The notes under the pieces: model-generated
Databases searched by the model: none
Told to the model about the DNA's origin: nothing
The model's input: the letters and a program-made list of their open reading frames with translations, nothing else
Made by a program: the position numbers and the translations under genes
Shown: positions 8,091 through 18,105 of the stretch, one piece after another
Layout of the letters: each line of letters opens with the position of its first letter
Numbering within the stretch: position 1 is the first letter of the stretch
Origin: Zeimonas sp050187175
GTDB taxonomy: Bacteria; Pseudomonadota; Gammaproteobacteria; Burkholderiales; Burkholderiaceae_E
Length of the DNA: 64,000 bases
Assembly (NCBI GenBank): GCA_050187175.1
Contig: JBFWXS010000014.1
Coordinates: 1-64,000, forward strand
Reading direction: 5' to 3'

Positions 8091-8984
8091 ATGAGAGCGA
8101 TGGACGGGCCCGCGAGAACCGTCGGCGGGCCTGCGCTGGCACCGGCGGCGCTGGCCGCCTACGGCGGCGGCTGGCCGGCCAGTCTGCAGGCAACGGTGCG
8201 CCGGGCAGGGCAACGGTCGGTGCTCGGCGCCGTCGCTCATCGCGGCCCCTTGCGCTTGCAAAAGGCGCTGTGGCCCGAAGGCGGCGACCCGGTGCATCTG
8301 CTGCTGCTGCATCCGCCGGGCGGCATTGCCGGCGGCGACTCGCTGCAGCTGGACCTCCAGCTCACTGCCGGCGCGCAGGCCTTGCTGACCACGCCCGGCG
8401 CCGGCCACTGGTACCGCGCCGATTCGCCGGCCACGCAGCACGCTTCAGTGCGGCTGGCAGCGGGCGCGGCGCTCGAATGGCTGCCGCAGGAAACGATCGT
8501 GCACGACGGCGCGCAGGCCGACAGCACGCTGCACTTCGAGCTCGATGCGAGCGCGTGTCTGATCGGCTTCGAGCTGACGGTACTGGGTCGCCGCGCGGCG
8601 GGTGAGCGTTTCGAGCGGGGTTCGTTCCGGCAGCGCTTGAGCTTGCGCAGGGGAGGGACGCTGCTGCTGCACGACGACGCGCGCATCGCGGGCGGCCTGC
8701 CGCGGACGGCGGCGGTACTGGGCGGGCGGCACGTCAGCGGCCTGCTGTGGGCAGTGGGGCCCGACGGCTTCGACGAGGACCTCGTGCAAGCCGTCGAGAC
8801 GGCGATGACCGGGACCGGCGCCGAGTTGGCCGGGGCCACGCAGGCCGCGTCCGGCCTGCTGCTGGCGCGTGTCGTCGAATCGTCGCCGGAGCTGGCGCGC
8901 CGCGCGCTGGTCGCCGCCTGGCAGCAACTGCGGCTGCCGCTACTCGGCCGCGCGGCCCGCACGCCGCGCATCTGGATGACTTGA
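8091..8984 (+). CDS. ureD: Urease accessory protein UreD
   Basis: A 297-residue protein of the UreD/UreH family, the scaffold that binds apo-urease and receives nickel from the UreFG complex. Diagnostic segments are HRGPLRLQKALWPEG, LLHPPGGIAGGDSL, LLTTPGAGHWYRAD and EWLPQETIVHDGA, in the order expected for the family. The start ATG at 8091 follows GGAGACGGG; a second ATG at 8100 is in frame. It is first in the urease block ureDABCEFG and ends 16 bases before ureA. Confidence 0.95.
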   Translation: MRAMDGPARTVGGPALAPAALAAYGGGWPASLQATVRRAGQRSVLGAVAHRGPLRLQKALWPEGGDPVHLLLLHPPGGIAGGDSLQLDLQLTAGAQALLTTPGAGHWYRADSPATQHASVRLAAGAALEWLPQETIVHDGAQADSTLHFELDASACLIGFELTVLGRRAAGERFERGSFRQRLSLRRGGTLLLHDDARIAGGLPRTAAVLGGRHVSGLLWAVGPDGFDEDLVQAVETAMTGTGAELAGATQAASGLLLARVVESSPELARRALVAAWQQLRLPLLGRAARTPRIWMT

Positions 8985-9000
8985 ACGACGAGGAGCTTCG

Positions 9001-9303
9001 ATGGACCTGACCCCCAGAGAGAAGGACAAGCTGCTGATCTTCACGGCGGGGCTGCTCGCCGAACGGCGGCGTGCGCGCGGCCTGAAGCTGAACCATCCGG
9101 AGGCGGTGGCATTGATCAGCGCGGCGCTGCTCGAAGGTGCGCGCGACGGCCGCTCGGTGGCCGAGCTGATGGCTTACGGCAGGACGCTGCTTGGCGGCGA
9201 CGATGTCATGGATGGCGTGGCCGCGATGATTCCGGAGATCCAGGTCGAGGCCACCTTTCCCGACGGGACCAAGCTGGTCACCGTGCACCAGCCTATCGTC
9301 TGA
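9001..9303 (+). CDS. ureA: Urease gamma subunit
   Basis: A 100-residue protein matching the usual gamma subunit length. It starts with MDLTPREKDKLLIFTAGLLAE and carries KLNHPEAVALISAALLEGARDG and EVEATFPDG-like sequence, all characteristic of UreA. A GAGGAG ribosome-binding site precedes the ATG. With UreB and UreC it forms the (alpha-beta-gamma)3 nickel enzyme that hydrolyses urea to ammonia and carbamate in the cytoplasm. Confidence 0.97.
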   Translation: MDLTPREKDKLLIFTAGLLAERRRARGLKLNHPEAVALISAALLEGARDGRSVAELMAYGRTLLGGDDVMDGVAAMIPEIQVEATFPDGTKLVTVHQPIV

Positions 9304-9320
9304 CACGTCACGGAGCAGCG

Positions 9321-9670
9321 ATGAACAGCGACACGAACGAAGACGGGCGCGCGGACTGGGCGCCGGGACAGGTGCTGACGGCGCCCGGCGAGATCGAGAT
9401 CAATGTCGGCGCGCGGCGCCTGCAGCTGGCGGTCACCAATACCGGCGACCGGCCCATCCAGGTGGGCTCGCATTATCACTTCGCGGAGACCAATGCGGCG
9501 CTGCAGTTCGATCGCGACGCGGCGCGCGGCATGCGGCTGAACATTCCGGCCGGCACGGCGGTGCGCTTCGAGCCGGGCCAGGCGCGCAGCGTCGAGCTGG
9601 TCGACTACGCGGGCGCGCGGATCGTCTACGGCTTCAATGCCGGGGTGATGGGACCGCTGCGGGAGGCGCC

Positions 9671-9674
<4 letters not shown>
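9321..9674 (+). CDS. ureB: Urease beta subunit
   Basis: A 117-residue protein with the UreB pattern PGEIEINVGARRLQLAVTNTGDRPIQVGSHYHFAETNAAL, the beta-barrel core, and IPAGTAVRFEPGQ near the end. It lies 17 bases after ureA with CGGAG upstream. Its stop overlaps the ureC start in an ATGA arrangement, consistent with stoichiometric coupled translation of the structural subunits. Confidence 0.97.
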
Positions 9675-11407
<1,733 letters not shown>

Positions 11408-11417
11408 GGACGCCGAC

Positions 11418-11924
11418 ATGGGACGATCGCAGATCGCCGATCCCGATCGGGAGCGGCCGCCGTTGCTGCAGGGGCTGCCCGTCTTCGACCGCGTCGCCGG
11501 CGCGGAGGGGCACAAGGCGGCGGCGCGACAGGGCTTGCCGAGCGTGGCACTGCCTTTCGAGCTGCGTGCGCGCAGCCGTCTGCGTGTACGGCTGTCGGAC
11601 GGCCGCGAGATCGCCATCGTGCTGCCGCGCGGCAGCGTGCTGCGCGGCGGCGCCGTGATCGGCAACGGGCACGAGTGGGCGACGGTGCAGGCGGCCGACG
11701 AAGACCTGGTCGAGGTCGAAGCGGCCGACATGCATCAGCTCGCGCGCCTCGCCTATCACCTCGGCAATCGCCACGTGCCGGTCGAGCTGGCGCCGCGAAG
11801 CCTGCTGCTGGGCTACGACCCGGTCCTGGTCGACATGCTGGTCGGACTAGGGGCGCGGCTGCGGCGATTCTGGGGGCCGTTCGAGCCGGAGGTAGGCGCC
11901 TATGGGCACGGTCATGGACACTAG
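11418..11924 (+). CDS. ureE: Urease accessory protein UreE (nickel chaperone)
   Basis: A 168-residue protein with UreE N-terminal beta domain features (ALPFELRARSRLRVRLSDGREIAIVLPRG) and the metal-binding domain segment LVEVEAADMHQLARLAYHLGNRHVP, which holds the conserved dimer-interface His. The C-terminus ends in a short His-rich tail, GAYGHGHGH, a nickel-binding feature common but variable in UreE. It overlaps ureF by 23 bases. It delivers nickel to UreG during urease maturation. Confidence 0.95.
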   Translation: MGRSQIADPDRERPPLLQGLPVFDRVAGAEGHKAAARQGLPSVALPFELRARSRLRVRLSDGREIAIVLPRGSVLRGGAVIGNGHEWATVQAADEDLVEVEAADMHQLARLAYHLGNRHVPVELAPRSLLLGYDPVLVDMLVGLGARLRRFWGPFEPEVGAYGHGHGH

Positions 11925-12618
11925 CCTGGCCGCCGACGAAGGCTGCGCGAGCTGGCTACCCGCGCTGCTGCACCTCGCCTCGCCGGTGCTGCCGATCGGC
12001 GCGTTCAGCTACTCGCAGGGCATGGAGACCGCCTGCGAGCTCGGGCAGGTGCGCGATGCCGCCAGTGCGGCCGCCTGGATCGAGTCGCTGTGGACCTGGT
12101 CCGTGTTGCCGCGCGAGCTGCCGACGGTGCAGGCAGCATGGGACGCGCTGCAGGCCGGCGATCTGGCGGCGCTGCGCGCCGTGCACGAACGCTTCGTCGC
12201 CAGCGGCGACTGCGCCGAGGCGCGCGCCGAGACGATGCAGGTCGGCGCGGCGCTGCAGCGATGGCTGCGTGCGCTGCGCTCCGGCGGCGACTTGCCGTCG
12301 GGAGTGAACCCGGCGGTGGCGGCCGCGCTCGATGCCGGGCGCTGGTGCGCACCCATAGCCTTCGCGCTGTGCGCGTGCGCACAGGGGCTGCCGTGTCGGG
12401 CGGCCAGCCTGGGCTGGGGCTGGAGCTGGCTGGAGAACCAGGTGCAGGCCGCGGTGAAGCTGGTTCCCCTGGGCCAGAGCGACGGGCAGCGCGTGCTGGT
12501 CGCATTGCGGCCGCGCCTGTTCGACCCCATACCCGACGAGCCGTGGAGCTTCATGCCGCTGGCTGCCCTCTGCGGCATGCGGCATGAGCGCCAGTACACG
12601 CGGCTGTTCCGTTCCTGA
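11902..12618 (+). CDS. ureF: Urease accessory protein UreF
   Basis: A 238-residue all-helical protein with the UreF pattern LLHLASPVLPIGAFSYSQGME near the start and LGWGWSWLENQVQAAVKLVPLGQSDGQ near the end. UreF bridges UreD and UreG and helps regulate the GTPase of UreG. ATGs at 11902 and 11914 are both in frame, and both lie inside the end of ureE, so translation is probably coupled. Confidence 0.94.
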   Translation: MGTVMDTSLAADEGCASWLPALLHLASPVLPIGAFSYSQGMETACELGQVRDAASAAAWIESLWTWSVLPRELPTVQAAWDALQAGDLAALRAVHERFVASGDCAEARAETMQVGAALQRWLRALRSGGDLPSGVNPAVAAALDAGRWCAPIAFALCACAQGLPCRAASLGWGWSWLENQVQAAVKLVPLGQSDGQRVLVALRPRLFDPIPDEPWSFMPLAALCGMRHERQYTRLFRS

Positions 12619-12667
12619 CGCGGATGGCCCGCGCCCACTCTTGTTCCGTGTTCAACGAGAAGCCGTC

Positions 12668-13291
12668 ATGAGAACCAAATCGCTTCCCCCTCTGCGCGTC
12701 GGCATCGGCGGCCCCGTCGGCTCCGGCAAGACGACGCTGACCGAGATGCTGTGCAAGGCGATGCGCGAACGCTATCAGCTGGTCGTCGTCACCAATGACA
12801 TCTACACGAAGGAGGACCAGCGCCTGCTGACCGTGGCCGGCGCGCTGGAGCCGGAACGGATCATGGGCGTCGAGACCGGCGGATGCCCGCATACCGCGAT
12901 CCGCGAAGACGCGTCGATGAATCTGGAAGCGGTCGAGCAGATGCTGGAACGCTTCCCCGATACGGACATCGTGTTCATCGAGTCCGGCGGCGACAATCTG
13001 GCGGCGACGTTCAGCCCCGAACTGTCCGACCTGACGCTTTACGTGATCGACGTCGCGGGCGGCGAGAAGATCCCGCGCAAAGGCGGCCCCGGCATCACGC
13101 GCTCGGACCTGCTGGTGATCAACAAGACCGATCTGGCGCCGCACGTCGGCGCCTCGCTGGAGGTCATGGCGCGCGATGCGGCCCAGCAGCGCGGCGAGCG
13201 CCCGTTCGTCTTCACCAACCTGAAGACACTCGACGGGCTGCGCGACGTAGTCGATTTCATTCGTGTGCGCGGGCTGTTCGAGGCGCTCTGA
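12668..13291 (+). CDS. ureG: Urease accessory protein UreG (GTPase)
   Basis: A 207-residue SIMIBI GTPase. The P-loop is GGPVGSGKTTL (Lys-21), followed by the nickel-binding Cys-Pro-His in TGGCPHTAIREDASMN, and VINKTDLAPHVG provides guanine specificity (NKTD). The frame is open further upstream, but the ATG at 12668 aligns with the UreG N-terminus and follows a GAGAAG. It provides GTP-driven nickel insertion and closes the urease block. Confidence 0.97.
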   Translation: MRTKSLPPLRVGIGGPVGSGKTTLTEMLCKAMRERYQLVVVTNDIYTKEDQRLLTVAGALEPERIMGVETGGCPHTAIREDASMNLEAVEQMLERFPDTDIVFIESGGDNLAATFSPELSDLTLYVIDVAGGEKIPRKGGPGITRSDLLVINKTDLAPHVGASLEVMARDAAQQRGERPFVFTNLKTLDGLRDVVDFIRVRGLFEAL

Positions 13292-13383
13292 GCGGCGTGG
13301 GCCGGAAGGTCGCGGGTTGCCCGGGGGGCAGCCTGCCGAGCCGTCGTGCTTCGGAGCTCCCATGCCGGTGCGGCGGGATCGGC

Positions 13384-13389
13384 GATAAT
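13384..13389 (+). promoter_or_regulatory. Candidate -10 element of the tRNA-Leu gene
   Basis: GATAAT lies 18 bases before the mature tRNA 5' end, a plausible distance for a short tRNA leader. No convincing -35 hexamer is visible at the expected distance, so this is tentative. Confidence 0.4.
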
Positions 13390-13407
13390 CCAGTCGGCCT
13401 CAGCGCT

Positions 13408-13494
13408 GCCCGAGTGGTGAAATCGGTAGACACAAGGGACTTAAAATCCCTCGGCCTCACGGTCGTGCCGGTTCGAGTCCGGCCTCGGGCACCA
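13408..13494 (+). tRNA. tRNA-Leu (anticodon UAA)
   Basis: An 87-nt cloverleaf with a long variable arm, as expected for a class II tRNA. The acceptor arm GCCCGAG (13408-13414) pairs with CTCGGGC (13484-13490), followed by A and an encoded CCA (13492-13494). The D-arm starts TGGTGAAATCGGTAGACAC. The anticodon stem AGGGA/TCCCT encloses loop CTTAAAA with anticodon TAA at 13442-13444. The T-arm is GCCGGTTCGAGTCCGGC. It reads UUA and UUG codons. The mqsRA locus begins only 10 bases beyond its 3' end; tRNA 3' ends are common integration sites, but no repeated attachment sequence was found here. Confidence 0.96.
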
Positions 13495-13504
13495 GTCTCG
13501 CCGT

Positions 13505-13906
13505 CTACTTCGCCCTGACTTCATCCAGAAGCTCGGGGTGACGGTCCAGCACCTTGAACAGTTTGACCAACGCCAGCGGGGGCTTGGTCTTGCCGTTCTC
13601 GTAACGGGAAAACGCATTGACGCCGCCGCCGAAAATCTCGGCAGCTTCGCGTTGATCCAGCGCTAACTTCTTGCGAACACTGGCGATGAAAGCGGGATCG
13701 ACGATGTCGGCGTTGATCTGGCGCTTGAACGCCAGCATGGCTGTGCTCACTCGCATCGACTCGGAGGCATCCAGCACACTTTCGCCGCAGGATGGGCAGT
13801 AGTCACCGGCCACCGCCGGAATGGTGGTCGTCTCCCCCTTGTAGGTGTACAAGAGTTCGCGCGTGTCATGCACCAACTTGGCGGCTCCGCAAGCAGGACA
13901 CTTCAT
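13505..13906 (-). CDS. mqsA: MqsA-type antitoxin and transcriptional repressor
   Basis: A 133-residue protein with the two-domain MqsA design. The N-terminal zinc domain has Cys-3, Cys-6, Cys-37 and Cys-40 (MKCPACG and DYCPSCG), the same positions as in E. coli MqsA. The C-terminal helix-turn-helix (about 73-128) contains GGGVNAFSRYENGKT with Asn-97 and Arg-101, the residues that read the operator in E. coli. It neutralises the MqsR mRNA interferase and represses its own operon. It starts 2 bases after the stop of the mqsR remnant. All key residues are intact, so it can probably still bind the operator at 14204-14222. Confidence 0.93.
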   Translation of the reverse strand: MKCPACGAAKLVHDTRELLYTYKGETTTIPAVAGDYCPSCGESVLDASESMRVSTAMLAFKRQINADIVDPAFIASVRKKLALDQREAAEIFGGGVNAFSRYENGKTKPPLALVKLFKVLDRHPELLDEVRAK

Positions 13907-13908
13907 GC

Positions 13909-14203
13909 TTACTGCTCCTTGAACGACACGATCAGCACATCATCGATGACGGTCAGCTTGAGGTAGATCTCACCGACGGCAGTCACGGGACGGTATACGT
14001 CCTGCCAGATACGGTGATCGGCATATGTAGTCATGCTCTTATGAAAATCCCCAGGTGTCAGCGCCATGACGATGTCTCATTCCCTTGAAATCCAGACCCA
14101 TGGCCACGGCCCCCGTCAGCGCTGTAGCAGTGGCTCTAACCTTCCCGGCTCCAATCAAGCCCTTGGCTACCGACAGCTTGCAACGGGGTGTGCGCTTTTC
14201 CAT
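13909..14203 (-). pseudogene. mqsR: MqsR-type mRNA interferase toxin, frameshifted
   Basis: Reading from the ATG at 14203 gives MEKRTPRCKLSVAKGLIGAG and continues to the LDFKGM segment, the family's N-terminal part (42 codons, 14203-14078). The homologous frame then continues from 14076 to the TAA at 13909-13911, with ALTPGDFHKSMTTYADHR, IWQDVYR and YLKLTVIDDVLIVSFKEQ. The two parts are in different frames with one base between them; a 2-base deletion explains this and would restore a 98-residue protein, the length of E. coli MqsR. As it stands, translation ends at a TAA after about 54 residues, before the catalytic C-terminal half. It could be a sequencing error or true inactivation of the toxin. 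Too short and broken to appear as one open frame. Confidence 0.88.
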
Positions 14204-14222
14204 ACTAACCTAATAGGTTAGT
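14204..14222. promoter_or_regulatory. MqsA operator palindrome
   Basis: ACTAACCTAATAGGTTAGT directly abuts the mqsR start codon. It contains AACCT-AAT-AGGTT, which matches the published MqsA recognition pattern (AACCT, 2-4 bases, AGGTT). A further half-site AGGTT lies nearby at about 14233-14237. The intact DNA-reading residues of the adjacent MqsA support autoregulation. No gene is visible between here and 14313. Confidence 0.85.
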
Positions 14223-14313
14223 ATTTGGCAAGTAGGTTAGTGCTCAGCGCTATGGGGGCAGGCGGTGTCCCGCAGCAGCACTTCGCATCTCGCGTCGTGT
14301 TCGCTGAGCTCGC

Positions 14314-16032
14314 TCAGCGTGCCGCGCAAGGTAGCCCGGCGCGATCGTCGCAGCACGGCGACTGCGCCACGGCTGCCGACCATTGCTCGGTCCAGCCGGT
14401 GATTCCCTGGTCGATCACGGGCACCGGCAGCCGGTGCAGCCGGCGCTGGGCGAAGTCGATGCAATAGGCGCGCGTCGGACGCCGCGCGGTCCGTATCTGA
14501 GCGGCCGTTGCCTGCGGCGGCGGCGCGGTGGTGACGCGCTCGTACCAGTGCCCGAGCGAGGGCGGCGTGAACGGCACGATCTGCGGGAAGAGGCCGGGCG
14601 GCTGGAACGGCGGCAGCACCAGCCCGCCGGTGGCGTTGCGCGCGAACAGCGCCACGTCGATGCGATCAGGGACCAGCAGCAGTGCGAAGTCGTCATCGGC
14701 GAGGGCGGCGCGTTCGCTGCGGATGGCGGCGAGCGTGTCGTTCATCCGGTCTCCGGCGGCGGCCCAGACGGACAGCACGCGCGCCTGGCCCATGCCGCTG
14801 ACCAGCAGCAGCGCCGCGAGCACGACGACAGAGACGTGGCGCAGTGCACCTGCGACGATGCCTGCACCTGCACCTGCACCTGCACCTGCACCTGCACCTG
14901 CACCTGCGACGGCGTCTGTACTTGCCCCTACCGCAGTCTCAGCCGAGGCCGCAGCTGTGCGCGCCGGCAGGAGAGCCAGCGCGAGCCACAGCGCCCACCA
15001 GGCCGCGGACGCATACAGCAGCCGGCCGCCTTCACCGGTGTCCGGCCAGTCGCGGATGTGGGGTATCAGGGCCACGACCGACAATGTGGTCCAGCCCAGC
15101 GGCAGCAGCCAGCGGCGCATCGTCTGACGCTCCGCGCGGCTTGCCGCGAAGCCCGCGATCGCCAGCAGCAGCGTGCACAGCGCCATGGCCCAGGACAGCG
15201 GGGCGCCTATCGTCCTGACCAGCGGCATCGGTGTGAGCACCGTGAAGATGCGCGTCAGCAGATCGCTGCTGGCCAGCAGCTTTTCCGGCGCGCTGCCGGC
15301 ATAGATCTGGACGACCGAACCGAAGATGGCCTGGCGCAGCAGCAGATAGCCGGCGAACACGATGAAGGCGGGCAGGCAGTCGCGCACCGCGGCGCGCAGG
15401 CCGGCGCGCAGCGAATCGGCGCTGAGCACGCTGGCCAGTACGAGCAGCGCCGGCGCCGTCATCGCCGATTCCTTGCTGGCGAGGGCGAAGACCAGGCCGA
15501 ACAGGCTCAGCGCGCGCCAGCGATCGAAGCCGGGGCCGGCGCGCAGGTGGCCGATCAGCATCACCAGCATGCCGGTCAGCGCGAGCGCGTCGTAGCGGCC
15601 GCTGATCCAGTCGCTGACTTCGGCCGATAGCGGCGACAGCGCGAACAGCGCGCTGGCTGCGAGCGCCGGCAGCGGACGCGAACCCGGCCCGCTCAGCGTG
15701 CGCGCCAGCGCATAGAGCAGCGCGGCATTGATCAGATGAATGCCGAGATTGGTCAGGCGCCAGCTGAGCGGCGCCGTGCCGGCGCTGATCCAGTTCAGTC
15801 CGTAGGTCAGGAACGGGATGGGCCGGTAGTAGGCATTGGCGGCATCCAGTCCGGCGGCGAACTTGCTGAACAGCTTGCTCCACAGCTGGCCCTCCTGCTG
15901 CCAGCTGTAGATGGCATGCACGACCGGAAGATCGTCGCTGAGGAAGTAGCCGCCTAGCGTGGCGGCGTGGGTGGCGAGAACGGCGGCGGCGATGATGAGC
16001 AGGCCCAGCGGCCAGAGGCGGGATTGATTCAC
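14314..16032 (-). CDS. Polytopic membrane protein, GT-C-like glycosyltransferase
   Basis: A 572-residue protein with many hydrophobic helices. After the first helix it has GGYFLSDDLPVVH, an acidic pair at the start of the first periplasmic loop as in GT-C fold enzymes (PMT, ArnT, TMTC-like). It also has YYRPIPFLTYGLN and ISGRYDALALTGML segments similar to such proteins. These enzymes move sugars from lipid carriers to acceptors in the inner membrane, but the substrate cannot be inferred. The GTG start at 16032 overlaps the stop of the upstream gene (GTGA), so the two are coupled; the open frame before it is not homologous. Residues encoded at 14861-14908 form an Ala-Gly repeat of eight units between membrane segments. 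Family assignment is moderate. Confidence 0.72.
   Translation of the reverse strand: MNQSRLWPLGLLIIAAAVLATHAATLGGYFLSDDLPVVHAIYSWQQEGQLWSKLFSKFAAGLDAANAYYRPIPFLTYGLNWISAGTAPLSWRLTNLGIHLINAALLYALARTLSGPGSRPLPALAASALFALSPLSAEVSDWISGRYDALALTGMLVMLIGHLRAGPGFDRWRALSLFGLVFALASKESAMTAPALLVLASVLSADSLRAGLRAAVRDCLPAFIVFAGYLLLRQAIFGSVVQIYAGSAPEKLLASSDLLTRIFTVLTPMPLVRTIGAPLSWAMALCTLLLAIAGFAASRAERQTMRRWLLPLGWTTLSVVALIPHIRDWPDTGEGGRLLYASAAWWALWLALALLPARTAAASAETAVGASTDAVAGAGAGAGAGAGAGAGIVAGALRHVSVVVLAALLLVSGMGQARVLSVWAAAGDRMNDTLAAIRSERAALADDDFALLLVPDRIDVALFARNATGGLVLPPFQPPGLFPQIVPFTPPSLGHWYERVTTAPPPQATAAQIRTARRPTRAYCIDFAQRRLHRLPVPVIDQGITGWTEQWSAAVAQSPCCDDRAGLPCAAR
14861..14902. repeat. Perfect hexanucleotide microsatellite (CCTGCA x7)
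   Basis: Seven identical cctgca units, with degenerate neighbours, inside the GT-C-like gene on the opposite strand, where they encode (Ala-Gly)n. Being 6 bp, copy-number change would alter protein length without shifting frame. Confidence 0.95.
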
Positions 16033-18098
16033 GGTGACAAGGACGCGGATTGTTCGGAGCGCGGCCAGCGCCAGTCGAGCACCGAGGCGACCGATCTGGA
16101 ATTGACCACGACGATGCGCCACGGCGCGGGGCGCGCGGCGAGCTCGGCGGCGGCGATGGTGCCGCGCAGGCGGACGGCGCTGATGCCGGCGCGCTGCGGG
16201 AAGATGGCCGTGACCCGGGCGTCGTCGCTCACGTTCAGCGGCACTCGGTGGCCGTCGCCGGCTTCGACGTAGGCGGCGGAGACCCCGGCCGGGTCGAGCG
16301 CCCAGCCCGATACGGTCCATCCGTCCGCCGTCCAGCGGTCGCTGGCAGGCTGCGCGAGGACGCCGACGGCGAGCGGCAGACGCGGCCACAGCACGGCTGC
16401 GACCGCAGCGATGGCGACCGCGCTGGCCGCGATGCCGGCTATGGCGATGGTCGCTGCGGTCGGGACGGTGGCCGAGGTGGTGGCTGAGGCGACGGACGAG
16501 GTAGCAGCGACCAGACTGAGGGCCACACCGATAACCAGCGCTGCGAGGGCGCCAAGCGCCGCATTCGCGCCCAGATGCAGGTGCCGCGCCACTTCACTGT
16601 AGCCGTCACCGAACAGCGTAGTCGCGAGCGCACTGCCGGCGATCAAGGCGGTGGCCGCGAACAGCGTGGCAGCCGCGAGCGGGGGGTCGGGAGCGTGCGG
16701 AGGGGCAGCAGCCTGCGGTGAGACGGCAACGTGCGGAGAGAGGGCAACGTGCGGAGAGACGGCAACGCGCGGTGAGACGGCAGCGTGCAGTGACGTAGCG
16801 TCGCGATGAGTCGCTCTGCTTCGGCGCATTCCGACGGCGCGGTGTACCCCGGCGACGACGGCCGTCGCGCCGAGCAGCAGCGTGCCGAGCCACAGCGCGG
16901 CATGGAACTCGAAGCCGGCGCGCGCCAGCAGATCGGCGACGCTGGCTCGCAACTGCAAAGGACCGGCGCCGAGCCTGGCGTGCTGGCCGTCGACCACCTC
17001 GCCGAGGTAGGGCAGCCGCCAGCCCATGGATTGGCTCAGCATGCGGCCGGCGGCGACGGCGACCGTGCGCGGTTCGCCGGCGAATGCCGCCAGCAGCGCG
17101 GCGCTGCCGATGGCATAGGCTTCCGGACATTCGCGCTGTGCGTCTCGGCCGCGCCGCAGAAACCAGGTGGTGTGGACCAGCTCCGTGCAGGCCGGCGGCA
17201 GGCCCAGCCGAGCCACCATGCGCATGGGCTCGGCCGATGCGGGCAGCAGCGCGCCGAACAATGCGTTGCTGCGGTTGGCGGTATGGATGCTGCGCTGGTC
17301 GGCGGTGCCCAGGCTCTGCGCGAACGGCATTGCCGCGGCCACGAGCAGCCCGGGCAGGGCGCGCCGGATGCCGAGGCTTTGCAGCGCGCAAACGCCGGCC
17401 ATCAGCAGCGCCAGCGCGGCGGGCAGCAGCAGGTGCTGCATCCGCGACAGGCCCACCCCGGCCAGCGCCAGCGCGAACAGCAGCGCCATTGGCCAGCTCA
17501 GGCCGCCTCGCAGAGCTGCGTCGACCAGCACGGCGACCGCGACGTAGGCCGACAGCAGCGCCGCGAACTCCGTGTACAGCGTGCTCAGGTACAGCGTATT
17601 GAACGGATCGGCGAGCACCAGCGCGGCGATCAGCGCGTGCGTCAGCCGCGCGCCCGGATGGTCCCGCCAGCGCCGGTCGAAGAACAGCAGCAGTGCGATG
17701 AACAGAGCGGCCTGCAGCGCGCCGAGCATGCGCAGGTCGAACTGCTGCGGCGATCCCAGCCCCAGCTGGTCCAGTCCCCGGTCGACGGCCAGCGCGGCGA
17801 AGGCCAGCGCGACCGTGGTGCTCGGGTAGCAGACGTGCGACAGGCGAGGGCCGGGAACGTAGGCGAGCCGTGGAGCGGGCTGATATGCGGCGGCCGGATC
17901 GACGCCGGGCGGCGTCTGCGGCCACCAGCCGATGCAGGCCGATGTCCGCACCATGTCGTATTGATTGGCGTAGGCCGCGGCCGGCGAAGCCAGCATCATC
18001 GTCAGGACGCGCGCGATCGCGACGGCCAGCAGCAGCCAAGCGGCGACGCTCAAGGCACGCGGCGCTTTTCGGCGTGCCGTCGCCGCTTCGGAGCTCAT
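16029..18098 (-). CDS. Large polytopic membrane protein, probable glycan-synthesis role
   Basis: A 689-residue protein with about ten hydrophobic segments. Notable motifs are ANQYDMVRTSACIGWWP in the first periplasmic loop and DPFNTLYLSTLYTEFAALLSAY and LSRMQHLLLPAALALL in membrane regions. The C-terminal soluble domain (about 595-689) carries DGWTVSGWALDPAGVSAAYVEAGDGHRVPL, a GWA-type beta-domain seen in other glycan enzymes. Between membrane halves it holds an imperfect VSPHVA hexapeptide repeat encoded at 16717-16788. It is translationally coupled to the GT-C-like gene, so both probably act on one glycan. No named family is recognised with certainty. Confidence 0.7.
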   Translation of the reverse strand: MSSEAATARRKAPRALSVAAWLLLAVAIARVLTMMLASPAAAYANQYDMVRTSACIGWWPQTPPGVDPAAAYQPAPRLAYVPGPRLSHVCYPSTTVALAFAALAVDRGLDQLGLGSPQQFDLRMLGALQAALFIALLLFFDRRWRDHPGARLTHALIAALVLADPFNTLYLSTLYTEFAALLSAYVAVAVLVDAALRGGLSWPMALLFALALAGVGLSRMQHLLLPAALALLMAGVCALQSLGIRRALPGLLVAAAMPFAQSLGTADQRSIHTANRSNALFGALLPASAEPMRMVARLGLPPACTELVHTTWFLRRGRDAQRECPEAYAIGSAALLAAFAGEPRTVAVAAGRMLSQSMGWRLPYLGEVVDGQHARLGAGPLQLRASVADLLARAGFEFHAALWLGTLLLGATAVVAGVHRAVGMRRSRATHRDATSLHAAVSPRVAVSPHVALSPHVAVSPQAAAPPHAPDPPLAAATLFAATALIAGSALATTLFGDGYSEVARHLHLGANAALGALAALVIGVALSLVAATSSVASATTSATVPTAATIAIAGIAASAVAIAAVAAVLWPRLPLAVGVLAQPASDRWTADGWTVSGWALDPAGVSAAYVEAGDGHRVPLNVSDDARVTAIFPQRAGISAVRLRGTIAAAELAARPAPWRIVVVNSRSVASVLDWRWPRSEQSASLSP
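16717..16788. repeat. 18-bp tandem repeat, 4 copies, in frame
   Basis: Copies at 16717-16734, 16735-16752, 16753-16770 and 16771-16788 (first unit ggtgagacggcaacgtgc) differ by 1-3 bases. On the minus strand they encode VSPHVA-like hexapeptides in the cytoplasmic or periplasmic linker of the membrane protein. Confidence 0.92.
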
Positions 18099-18105
18099 CG
18101 GTAAA

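Noticed and set aside
13292..13407. GGTTGCC/GGCAGCC hairpin after ureG as a terminator
   Set aside because: Stem is short and no T-run follows; not strong enough to call.
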